From NCBI GenBank assembly GCA_964364855.1, contig CAYINU010000011.1, forward strand, positions 1 to 30,426: a DNA stretch of 30,426 nucleotides, in the 5' to 3' direction. Below are positions 15,197 through 22,527 of this stretch, piece after piece. The stretch comes from CAYINU01 sp964364855 (GTDB lineage Bacteria > Margulisbacteria > Marinamargulisbacteria > CAYINU01). Both the position numbers and the translations under genes were made by a program. The first letter of the stretch is position 1. Every line of letters begins with the position of its first letter. The notes under the pieces were generated by a model. That model worked only from the letters and a program-made list of their open reading frames with translations. It did not search any database and was not told where the DNA came from.

Positions 15197-16342
15197 ATGA
15201 AACGAACACTCGCAGTTGCGCACAATATGCCGCTTTCGGCTGACCAGGTTGGGCTTTTTAAGCGGGTGGGACATGATGGCCGTAGCCCGTTTAGCTGCGT
15301 GGAACCCCTCACCGAATCCTTGCCCGATCATTCCGAGCTAAAAGACCGTTTGCGCCACTTCCAAAAAGAGGTCTATGGCATTTTGGATAACGTACTGGCA
15401 CTGATCAAGACAAACACCGCGTTAACCCCAGCAAATACGACGCCGCTTTTGAGCGGACTCCTCACTCAATTTAGAGCGTTAAACACATGTCTTGAAGAAA
15501 ACAAATCAACAATTCAGACCGCCTCCCAGGGCGACTTTGCAGAGGCGGTCAAAGACAATTCATTCTACAAAATGATCATCGATAGTGTCGCCGAAGCAGC
15601 CGAGAAATTTGAGTCCTTGATTTCCAAGCTTTGCCCCACCCCGCAGCCAGGAACAGCAACCCGTCAAATCAACATGAACAATGTCGCGCGCTTTGCCTTG
15701 CAGCAGGGGATGCTGGCACGAAACGATGGACAACAGGTCACACTCAATTGTCCTGACTTAACTCTGGAAGAAACACATGCAACCGGATTGCTAGAGTCTT
15801 TTGTCCATAATGTGGTATTAAATGCCGCTCAACATTCCCAATGCACCGCTATCCTAGTCAATGTCGAGATATATGAAGATCCAACCTTTGGCCGGTTTTA
15901 TATCGTATCCGTCACGGATAACGGAAAAGGATTGAGGGCCGATAAGCTGCGAGAATTCAACGCGGTCGAGCCTCTGACACCTGGTTTTCTTACCGACCTC
16001 GGGGGGTCAGCCACCAGCTCAGCAAGCATGTCTGGTCCCACGACGCCGGTTTTAGGTGGTGGAACTCGAATTGCCTCAGCGGCAACCACGCCAAGTAAAC
16101 GCTCCCTATCGAGCGCACGCTCCTATTCCAGCGGTGTGCCCCAGTCCGTATCTGACCAACACCGCCGACATCAAAATTGGGGCGTGGGCACTTTAAACGT
16201 CATTGGAGGCATCCGTGGCATCGACGGTGGTCTAGTACGCTTCGAAAGCCCCGTTGTGGACCCAAGCATGCTGTCGGGTCTGGGCACCTTTCCGGGAACA
16301 CTGGTTATCGCCCAAATTCCGGACTTGAAACCTGCAAGCTAG
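15197..16342 (+). CDS. Orphan HATPase (GHKL) protein with Ser-rich lid insertion
   Basis: A 381-aa cytoplasmic protein with no membrane segment. Residues 45-145 are helical and dimerisation-like, but no phospho-acceptor H-box is evident. The C-terminal half has histidine-kinase-type ATP-binding motifs: N-box ESFVHNVVLNAAQHS (200-214), G1 DNGKG (241-245), a G2-like WGVGTLNVIGGI (328-339) and G3-like FPGTLVIAQIP (365-375). Between G1 and G2, where a short ATP lid is expected, lies about 60 residues rich in Ser, Thr, Gly and Pro (265-325), probably disordered. A clear Shine-Dalgarno (AAGG 15185-15188) supports the start. There is no response regulator beside it. It ends 3 nt before rpiB, which converges. 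Function unknown; an unconventional kinase, anti-sigma-like factor or sensor is possible. Confidence 0.75.
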   Translation: MKRTLAVAHNMPLSADQVGLFKRVGHDGRSPFSCVEPLTESLPDHSELKDRLRHFQKEVYGILDNVLALIKTNTALTPANTTPLLSGLLTQFRALNTCLEENKSTIQTASQGDFAEAVKDNSFYKMIIDSVAEAAEKFESLISKLCPTPQPGTATRQINMNNVARFALQQGMLARNDGQQVTLNCPDLTLEETHATGLLESFVHNVVLNAAQHSQCTAILVNVEIYEDPTFGRFYIVSVTDNGKGLRADKLREFNAVEPLTPGFLTDLGGSATSSASMSGPTTPVLGGGTRIASAATTPSKRSLSSARSYSSGVPQSVSDQHRRHQNWGVGTLNVIGGIRGIDGGLVRFESPVVDPSMLSGLGTFPGTLVIAQIPDLKPAS

Positions 16343-16345
16343 TCG

Positions 16346-16789
16346 CTAGCCAACCGGCCCGTCCAGCTTCTCTACACGCCGGACATGGCGTCCGCCTTCA
16401 AAGGGGGTATCCAGCCAGGTCTGGACCATCTGTATAGCCGTTTCGGGCGACGTCGTTCGGCCACCCAGGCAAATGATATTGGCATCGTTGTGGGCCTTGG
16501 CCATTTGCGCTGTGTAAGGATCAAAAACGACGGCCGCGCGGATACCGGGGAATTTGTTCGCCCGGATACACATGCCAATGCCGGTACCACAGACCAAAAT
16601 GCCACGGTCCACTGCTCCCACTCGAATGGCCTGCGCCACTTTGTCGGCAAAGTCAGGATAATCCACTGAGTCTGGGGCATTCACACCCAGATCCAAAATA
16701 GTTAGGTCTGGGTAGCGGACCTCAAGGTCATGTTTGATGCTATTTTTCAATTCAAATCCGCCATGGTCGGCGGCAATGGCCAGTTTCAT
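16346..16789 (-). CDS. rpiB: Ribose-5-phosphate isomerase B
   Basis: A 147-aa RpiB/LacAB-family enzyme interconverting ribose-5-phosphate and ribulose-5-phosphate. It starts MKLAIAADHGGFELK. The active-site Cys67 is in LVCGTGIGMCIRANK and His100 in AKAHNDANIICLGGRT. DLGVNAPDSVDYPDFA is the usual second block. Last gene of the rmlD-kinase-rpiB operon, overlapping the kinase gene by ATGA. Confidence 0.97.
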   Translation of the reverse strand: MKLAIAADHGGFELKNSIKHDLEVRYPDLTILDLGVNAPDSVDYPDFADKVAQAIRVGAVDRGILVCGTGIGMCIRANKFPGIRAAVVFDPYTAQMAKAHNDANIICLGGRTTSPETAIQMVQTWLDTPFEGGRHVRRVEKLDGPVG

Positions 16790-17820
16790 TTGGATTCCTC
16801 GCGTACTTTTTCGATGGGTAACCTTACTTTAAAGACGGTATTTTTTCCAGGATCCGAGACAAACGCAATCTGCCCATGATGGGCATGGACAATTTTTTGG
16901 GTGATGGCCAAGCCCAATCCGACATGGTCGGGTTTGGTGGTAAAAAACGGCAAAAAGATCTGATCCTGATGTTCGGGCGCAATACCTGATCCGCTATTGC
17001 TGATCTGGATTTCTGCAAACTGGTCGTGTCGTTTGAGTGTCATTTCGATAGATCCGCCATAATCCGGTACGGCTTCGGTGGCGTTAACTAGTAGATTCAA
17101 AAATACCTGGACCAGTTTGTGCCGATCCGCAATGACCTTGGGTGCCAAAAAATAGGTTTTTGAAATGGAAACCGCCATATCCGGATATAAACTTTTGACG
17201 ATGGTGATGACTTCATCCAAAACCTCGGCGAGGGCCACGGGGGCTTGGGCCAAGGTCCGAGAATCCGCAAAGTCGGTAAAATCACTGATGATTTTGTCCA
17301 AGCGCTCTAACTCAAATCGCAAGACATGATAGTGTTCGGGTTTCAGTTGGTTTTGCAGTTCCGGCATTTGCAAGATCAGTTTCATGGCCGTCAGGGGGTT
17401 GTTGAGTTCATGGGCCAAACCGCGGGCCATCAGTTGTAGAGATTCCAATTGGTCTACCGGCACAGGGTGGGATACCGGAATGGCGGGAAGGGGGATCAGC
17501 AGGACATATTGCATGTCTTCTTGCCGAAATTCGGTTGCCAACATCGGTCCGGCCGGTGCTGTTTTAAAGTGAGGAGCATCAAAAGGCAATTCCGATAACA
17601 ATGTGACCAGCCAACTGCGGTTGGCTTCATCTGCCAAATGGGCCTTTGCCCAGGCATTCGCATGCCACTTGCCGATACCGGACCGGGCCAGCACACCCCA
17701 AGGCATGGTATCGGCCCAGTGCGGGGCCGCCACAGATGTGCGGCCCCGCTGCGCCCAAAGCCATCCCCCCACCCACCCCAGCACACTCCCCGCTACAGCC
17801 AGGACGATGAACCCGATCAT
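16786..17820 (-). CDS. Membrane-linked sensor histidine kinase, NtrB-like core
   Basis: A 344-aa kinase. One N-terminal hydrophobic helix (MIGFIVLAVAGSVLGWVGGW), then about 100 residues that look like a worn PAS domain (MPWGVLARSGIGKWHANAWA). The H-box is GLAHELNNPLTAMKL with phospho-acceptor His137; N-box NLLVNATEAV (Asn246); F-box IFLPFFTTK; G2 VGLGLAI (301-304). The G1 box is NSGSG (275-279): the usual first Asp that reads adenine is Asn, a variant also seen in other kinases. Start: a longer frame exists, but the ATG at 17820 overlaps the rmlD stop (ATGA) and opens the membrane helix. No response regulator is adjacent, so the output is unknown. It overlaps rpiB by 4 nt. Confidence 0.9.
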   Translation of the reverse strand: MIGFIVLAVAGSVLGWVGGWLWAQRGRTSVAAPHWADTMPWGVLARSGIGKWHANAWAKAHLADEANRSWLVTLLSELPFDAPHFKTAPAGPMLATEFRQEDMQYVLLIPLPAIPVSHPVPVDQLESLQLMARGLAHELNNPLTAMKLILQMPELQNQLKPEHYHVLRFELERLDKIISDFTDFADSRTLAQAPVALAEVLDEVITIVKSLYPDMAVSISKTYFLAPKVIADRHKLVQVFLNLLVNATEAVPDYGGSIEMTLKRHDQFAEIQISNSGSGIAPEHQDQIFLPFFTTKPDHVGLGLAITQKIVHAHHGQIAFVSDPGKNTVFKVRLPIEKVREESK

Positions 17821-18683
17821 GACATCAGCTCCGGCCAGAAGGTGGTAAGGGCGTCCTGCCACGACAGGACGGGCAGTCCTGTCGCAGACAAAAACTTGTC
17901 AATGGCCAGCCGGCCATTTGCAGGCCGCCCCGCCACAGGCCCCCGGGCCTGTGCCACATAGTCCGCTGTTGAAATCGGTAGGACTTTTGTCGATAAATGG
18001 GCTTTTTTGATGGCCCAGCACGCCAAGTCATACCAGGTCGTCTCGCCCTGGGCTCGGAAATGATAAATCCCAAACGGGATACGTAACGTCAGGGCCGTAT
18101 AGACGGCTTCGGCCACTTGCCAGGTCCAGGTGGGACTTCCCCACTGGTCATTAATCACAGTCACGTTATCGCGGGTTTTGGCGGCCTGCAAAATCTTGGC
18201 CAGAAAATGGGTGCCATTTTTACCGTAGAGCCATTGCACCCGGAAAATATAATGTTTGGCCAAAGCCACATTCAGGGCCATTTCACCCGCGAGTTTTGAG
18301 GCCCCGTAAACACTGATCGGATCAGGCAGATCGGTTTCGACGTAAGGCGTGGCTTGGGTTCCATCAAACACATAATCCGTCGAAAAATGAACCATGGGTA
18401 ACTGCAGCGATTTGCAAACCGTCGCGATGACGCCAACCGCATCACCATTGAGTAAAAATGCCTCTTCGCGGTGGGTCTCACATGCGTCCACCGCCGTATA
18501 CGCTGTACAGTTAATCACAGCCGTCACATCGCGATGCCGAGACAGCACACGATGCACCTCAGCGTGACGTGTGACGTTGCAGTCCACACGGGAAAACACA
18601 ACGACCTCAGCCGCTTTTCCTTCGAAAAACCGGACGATATCCGACCCCAACATTCCGCCCGCGCCGAGAAGAATAAGTTTCAT
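17817..18683 (-). CDS. rmlD: dTDP-4-dehydrorhamnose reductase
   Basis: A 288-aa short-chain (extended) reductase, the last step of dTDP-L-rhamnose synthesis for surface polysaccharides. NAD(P)-binding GAGGMLG near the start; NCTAYTAVDACE; catalytic HFSTDYVFDG and YGASKLAGE (Tyr-x3-Lys); DQWGSPTWT for the sugar nucleotide. The usual rmlA/B/C partners are not in the window; instead it leads an operon with a histidine kinase and rpiB. Start: ATG at 18683 with AAGGTG about 11 nt upstream. Confidence 0.93.
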   Translation of the reverse strand: MKLILLGAGGMLGSDIVRFFEGKAAEVVVFSRVDCNVTRHAEVHRVLSRHRDVTAVINCTAYTAVDACETHREEAFLLNGDAVGVIATVCKSLQLPMVHFSTDYVFDGTQATPYVETDLPDPISVYGASKLAGEMALNVALAKHYIFRVQWLYGKNGTHFLAKILQAAKTRDNVTVINDQWGSPTWTWQVAEAVYTALTLRIPFGIYHFRAQGETTWYDLACWAIKKAHLSTKVLPISTADYVAQARGPVAGRPANGRLAIDKFLSATGLPVLSWQDALTTFWPELMS

Positions 18684-18692
18684 GGGAAAATA

Positions 18693-18721
18693 TTCACCTT
18701 TTTTCTATTGTACGCTAGGAT
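18693..18721 (+). promoter_or_regulatory. Promoter of dnaX
   Basis: -35 TTCACC (18693-18698), 17-bp spacer, -10 TAGGAT (18716-18721), then 6 nt to the ATG. The AGGA that could serve as a Shine-Dalgarno (18717-18720) lies inside the -10, so either the gene is leaderless or transcription starts further upstream. The opposite strand carries TACAAT (18712-18707), a likely -10 for rmlD, so the two promoters interlock in 44 bp. Confidence 0.48.
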
Positions 18722-18727
18722 AGCGGT

Positions 18728-20413
18728 ATGCATACCAGCCTCTATCGAAAGTACCGGTCCCACACCTTTTCCGAGATGGTGGGACAGTCCCACATCGTTA
18801 CCATACTGAGTAATGCCATCACCCACAACCGGCTGTCCCATGCCTACATTTTCTCGGGTCCACGCGGCACGGGGAAAACATCCACAGCCCGGATTTTAGC
18901 GAAGGCTTTAAACTGCCGCAATGGCGCTACGCCAACGCCCTGTATGACCTGTGATTTGTGTTTAAAAATCACAGCCGGACAGGCCGTGGATGTCATCGAA
19001 ATCGATGCCGCTTCTCACACCGGCGTGGACAATATTCGGACCCTAAACGACCAGGTCAACTTCTCGCCTGTAGAGTGTCGGGTAAAATTCTATATTATCG
19101 ACGAAGCGCACATGCTAAGCAGCGGAGCGTTTAATGCGTTACTCAAGACCATCGAAGAGCCCCCCGCCAATACGGTTTTCATTTTGGCCACGACAGAAGC
19201 CCACAAAATCCCGGCAACCATTTTGTCTCGCTGCCAACAGCTGCATTTCAAAAAGCTGACGACAGCCCAGATCGTCGGCCAGCTAACCCACATTTGTCAG
19301 GCCGAACAGATTCAAGTCGAACCCGAGGCTCTCCACAAATTGGCCCAGTTGGCCGGCGGTTGTATGCGGGACGCCATTTCGCTGCTGGAGCAAGTCCGCG
19401 CCTTTAGTACAGACATCGTACAGGCCCAAGACGTAGACGCCGTATTGGGATTGCTATCCACTTCCGAAATGGCTGGCCTTCTCACGGCTATTGGCCAATC
19501 CGATACGGCCGCTGTCATTAGGCAGCTGGATCAGATCTTGTCCAAGGGGGCCAATCCCCACTATTTCATCCAGATGTTGTTAAAAGTCACTCATGATTGT
19601 GTCCTTCTCCATGCCGGTCAAACCGTAGCCGATCTGGATACCCTGACCACCGACCAACTCCAGGCGCTTTGCAGACAATTGCCCCCCCAAACGCTATATC
19701 GCATCCTAGACGCCACAGCCAAATTGGAAAACGAACTGCGCTATTTTATGGATCCGGAGCTGTTGATCCGGGCCAGAATGGTGTTATTGGCTGCACCCCA
19801 GGGAGTCGCCGGTGCTGGTCCGGTTGCAACTGTAATCCCCGTCCGCGCCCAAACCCCGGAAATCCCATCGCCCATGCCAGAGCCCCTGGTGCCCTCAGAG
19901 CCCTCTCAGCCTACGCCACAACCCGAAGTTCAACCCGTTATTCCGTCAACCGCACCAGACCCTGCGGCTCCCCCGGAAAAACCAGCCTCTCCCCAGCCCG
20001 AACCCCAAGCAGATAACGTCCACGCACAATGGAGCAATGTGCTGGTCACCATCAAAAAGCAAAAACCTTCGTTATTTATGATTCTCCAAGGGTCTCGTGT
20101 CATAGAGGTGACGCCTTCTGAAGTCGTGCTTCAGTTGCACCAAAATTACAAATTCTTCCACGAAAAAATCAAAGAATCCCCCCACCAGAGTTTGCTTGAG
20201 CAAGTCTTGCAGACCCATTTTGGCCGTCCATTGCGCATTGCCTTGGGCAGAGCCACCGCCGCTGCCCCAACTGTTTCTGCACCAAACGCTGGCTCGGCAG
20301 CAACCCCTTCCTCCTCGCCCACCGCCACCACACCTCCCGCGCCATCGCCTTCTCAAAAGAGCCGCTCCGTCAACGACATTGTGTCGCTGTTCGAAGGAAC
20401 ACTGGTTTCGTAA
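18728..20413 (+). CDS. dnaX: DNA polymerase III subunit gamma/tau
   Basis: A 561-aa clamp-loader ATPase. P-loop GPRGTGKT (44-51), zinc-binding Cys63, 72, 75 and 78, DEAH-type Walker B YIIDEAHM (122-129), sensor 1 VFILATTEAHK, arginine finger SRC, then the helical domains III (to about 365). A Pro/Ser/Ala-rich linker (about 370-435) leads to a C-terminal domain (about 436-515) with the tau-like pattern AQWSNVLVTIKKQKPSLFMIL. A second Ala/Pro/Ser linker and a short conserved end, SVNDIVSLFEGTLV, close the protein. A long tau-type product is encoded in one frame. A new transcription unit begins soon after its stop. Confidence 0.96.
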   Translation: MHTSLYRKYRSHTFSEMVGQSHIVTILSNAITHNRLSHAYIFSGPRGTGKTSTARILAKALNCRNGATPTPCMTCDLCLKITAGQAVDVIEIDAASHTGVDNIRTLNDQVNFSPVECRVKFYIIDEAHMLSSGAFNALLKTIEEPPANTVFILATTEAHKIPATILSRCQQLHFKKLTTAQIVGQLTHICQAEQIQVEPEALHKLAQLAGGCMRDAISLLEQVRAFSTDIVQAQDVDAVLGLLSTSEMAGLLTAIGQSDTAAVIRQLDQILSKGANPHYFIQMLLKVTHDCVLLHAGQTVADLDTLTTDQLQALCRQLPPQTLYRILDATAKLENELRYFMDPELLIRARMVLLAAPQGVAGAGPVATVIPVRAQTPEIPSPMPEPLVPSEPSQPTPQPEVQPVIPSTAPDPAAPPEKPASPQPEPQADNVHAQWSNVLVTIKKQKPSLFMILQGSRVIEVTPSEVVLQLHQNYKFFHEKIKESPHQSLLEQVLQTHFGRPLRIALGRATAAAPTVSAPNAGSAATPSSSPTATTPPAPSPSQKSRSVNDIVSLFEGTLVS

Positions 20414-20455
20414 CCTAATGGATATTCGGTGGCAACAGCACTAAGCACTAGGAGT

Positions 20456-20497
20456 ACGACACTTGTCGTTGAAATAAAAAGGCCCAGCAGTTATTTT
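20456..20497 (+). promoter_or_regulatory. Promoter and operator-like palindrome of the redox operon
   Basis: -35 TTGAAA (20469-20474, five of six consensus bases), 17-bp spacer, -10 TATTTT (20492-20497), then 6 nt to a GTG at 20504. ACGACA-CT-TGTCGT (20456-20469) is a palindrome that touches the -35, a position suited to a regulator. This makes the operon independent of dnaX and predicts a leaderless GTG start. Confidence 0.5.
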
Positions 20498-20503
20498 AAG
20501 GGC

Positions 20504-21070
20504 GTGCGATATCGGTTTTTATTGGCACTCGTTGCGATAGCGCTGGCGATTCCGGTACTGGCCCATGAACAGTCTTGGCCAGGCAGGCGGTTAGCGAAAG
20601 CTTGGCCGGAAGCACGGTTGTTTGTCAGGATTTCGAGGCCATTAAGTCCTGATCAAGTCACCCGAATCGGCAGGGTCCTGGGTTCCCCCATTTTGACAGA
20701 GGATCGAACACCGGTGTTTTATTACGCCTATGAAGCCCCGGATAAAAAAAAGCTATTGGGCATGGTTCTATTTCTAGATGCCTACGGTCAAAACGGGAAG
20801 ATGGAGATATCATTGGGTGTCGATCCGAACGGCCGGATTGCGAAAGTGAATGTTTGGCAACATTCCGAAGATCGTGACATGAATTCCGATGCTTTATTGC
20901 ACCCGTTTATTGGGAAAACGTTTTTTGACTTCCCGCCGGATGTCAAAACGGATGCTTTTACCACTGCGCTGAAACGCGGATTGCTGATCACGATGGAGGC
21001 CTTTGGATCCGATGTCGAAGCGTTGCAAACAGCGCATCATAAAACAACCGACACCAAGGCTCCGCAATGA
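20504..21070 (+). CDS. Secreted FMN_bind-like protein
   Basis: A 188-aa exported protein. From the GTG at 20504 it has a compact signal peptide (MRYRFLLALVAIALAIPVLA, then HEQ). A GTG at 20429 is also in frame but would bury the signal under 25 extra residues. The mature part has LGSPILTEDRTPVFYYAYEA, then an FMN_bind-like segment (ISLGVDPNGRIAKVNVWQHS...HPFIGKTF). The flavin-acceptor motif (S/T-G-A-T/S) expected after this segment is missing; the spot reads DVKTDAF. The same domain recurs in the next gene, so the two are paralogous. It overlaps that gene by ATGA. Probably periplasmic; a structural or non-covalent flavin/metal role is inference. Confidence 0.68.
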   Translation: MRYRFLLALVAIALAIPVLAHEQSWPGRRLAKAWPEARLFVRISRPLSPDQVTRIGRVLGSPILTEDRTPVFYYAYEAPDKKKLLGMVLFLDAYGQNGKMEISLGVDPNGRIAKVNVWQHSEDRDMNSDALLHPFIGKTFFDFPPDVKTDAFTTALKRGLLITMEAFGSDVEALQTAHHKTTDTKAPQ

Positions 21071-21879
21071 AATGGCACGACGCAGGTGTACCCGTTGCCC
21101 TGCTTCTGCTTTTGGGATCTCGCGCCAGCTGGGCATTGCCTTCGTACAGCAGGCTGGTGAAACAAACCTACGGATACACGGTCAGCTGCGCAATTTGCCA
21201 CACCAAAGAGGGAGGCTCTGCCATGAACGCGTATGGGAAAGACTTCCAAAGAAACGGACTCAGTTTGCTGGCCTTGAGTCGCATAGCACCTCGGGACTCC
21301 GACAAAGATGGGATCCACAATTTGCAAGAGATTCAAGCCAAATCAAATCCCGGTGATCCGTTAAGTGTACCCGATACCCCCGGCGAATGGCTTACCCACA
21401 TTGACGAAGCCGCCATTCCTTTTACGGAACTTAAAGAAGGCTTTTCGGATGCCGAAGGGTTTGTGGCTCTTGAGGGCACGTTAAAGCCGGATCAGATCCA
21501 GGATATTGAAAGCCGTCTCGGCAGTCCGCTCTTGGATGAGGACAAAGTGCCCATCTTCTATTTTGCAGTCAAAACGGTGGGCGGCAAGAAGGTAAAATAC
21601 GGCGTTGTTCAGTTTATCAGAGGCGACAACGTGACCTTGGCGGTCGGTGTCAATTTGAAGGGCGAAATCGCGTCTGTAAAAGTCGTGACTGCCAAAGACA
21701 AGTCCCTTTCCAAAGAAACCCTATTTTTTAACCAATTCCTCGGAAAAACGGTAGGAGATGCGATTCGGACCGGCACAGATATTCAACCGATGGGTGAGAA
21801 AAAAAGTCTTAGCGATGAGATAAGCAGGCTCATTAAGAAAGGCCTGCTCGAGATCTATGCCGTGTTTTCTAAAAAATGA
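21067..21879 (+). CDS. Secreted cytochrome c - FMN_bind-like fusion
   Basis: A 270-aa exported protein. Signal peptide to about residue 23 (VALLLLLGSRASWA). One c-type heme site, CAICH (41-45), with a possible distal Met53. Then DSDKDGIHNLQEI, an EF-hand/thrombospondin-type calcium loop of the kind often found beside such hemes. The C-terminal half (about 130-240) repeats the domain of the preceding gene: LGSPLLDEDKVPIFYFA, then LAVGVNLKGEIASVKVVTAK...FLGKTVGDAI. Again no flavinylation motif (GEKKSLSDEI at that site). Overlaps both the preceding gene (ATGA) and, closely, the next (12 nt). A periplasmic electron carrier coupling heme to a second cofactor is the natural hypothesis. Confidence 0.75.
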   Translation: MKWHDAGVPVALLLLLGSRASWALPSYSRLVKQTYGYTVSCAICHTKEGGSAMNAYGKDFQRNGLSLLALSRIAPRDSDKDGIHNLQEIQAKSNPGDPLSVPDTPGEWLTHIDEAAIPFTELKEGFSDAEGFVALEGTLKPDQIQDIESRLGSPLLDEDKVPIFYFAVKTVGGKKVKYGVVQFIRGDNVTLAVGVNLKGEIASVKVVTAKDKSLSKETLFFNQFLGKTVGDAIRTGTDIQPMGEKKSLSDEISRLIKKGLLEIYAVFSKK

Positions 21880-21891
21880 GGAGGTATGCCA

Positions 21892-22527
21892 ATGGCACAG
21901 ACGCTTGATTTTGGAACGGTAACCGCCTCTGAAAATGTTCGGACATTGGCCGACCAGTATCCTCATGCCGTGCTGGCAAATGGGCTCATTGTGCCTGGGA
22001 TAGTACTCATCCTTGTGTTTTGTATCTGGGTGATTTTTCAAAAATTAGATGATCGCATCGGCTTGCCCACAACGCTTCGTCTTGCTCAGCTGCCCATCAG
22101 CGCAAAAGCAGCGATCACAGTGGTTTGGTTGGGCTATGGACTGGTTCACCTTTTTTCCGTTCTGACGGTATACCTCAAAACCAGTGTGGCCTATCAGTCG
22201 GCCCAAGAGTATTTTTTTTATATGCCAGTCCATAAACTGGCGGCACTCAGTCATGCCCACTTTTTTGGGCATGCGACAATGTACGCCCTTTGCACGTCGT
22301 TGTTTCTCTTGACGTCTCTGCCCGAACGTCCAAAACGGATTATCGTGCTGCTGGCGCCAGTAGGGGCCATTTTGGACAACGCCTCCTGGTGGGGCATGAA
22401 ATTGGCATCGCCCGGATATGAAATCCTATCCTATTTTTCCGGCACTTTGATGGTGACGGGGTTTTCGGTCATGGCGATCATTTCGTTTATCCAAATGTGG
22501 AGGTCCAATAATGACAGCATTCGCTAA
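21892..22527 (+). CDS. His-rich polytopic inner-membrane protein
   Basis: A 211-aa protein with about five membrane helices (roughly 30-50, 70-96, 118-142, 150-168 and 182-205). Helix 3 begins HKLAALSHAHFFGHATMY, four His on a helical spacing, and helix 2 has GLVHLFSV: candidates for b-type heme or metal ligands. I do not recognise the family. Start: AGGAGG (21879-21884) is 7 nt from ATG 21892; the ATG at 21886 is too close. It follows the cytochrome gene by 12 nt and overlaps the barrel gene by 17 nt. A quinol- or heme-linked membrane partner of the cytochrome is an inference from context. Confidence 0.65.
   Translation: MAQTLDFGTVTASENVRTLADQYPHAVLANGLIVPGIVLILVFCIWVIFQKLDDRIGLPTTLRLAQLPISAKAAITVVWLGYGLVHLFSVLTVYLKTSVAYQSAQEYFFYMPVHKLAALSHAHFFGHATMYALCTSLFLLTSLPERPKRIIVLLAPVGAILDNASWWGMKLASPGYEILSYFSGTLMVTGFSVMAIISFIQMWRSNNDSIR

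Noticed and set aside
20053..20059. C-AAA-AAG as a programmed frameshift site in dnaX producing gamma
   Set aside because: The heptamer does not fit the A-AAA-AAG slippery form, lies past the proline-rich linker, and has no obvious downstream stem with an early stop.
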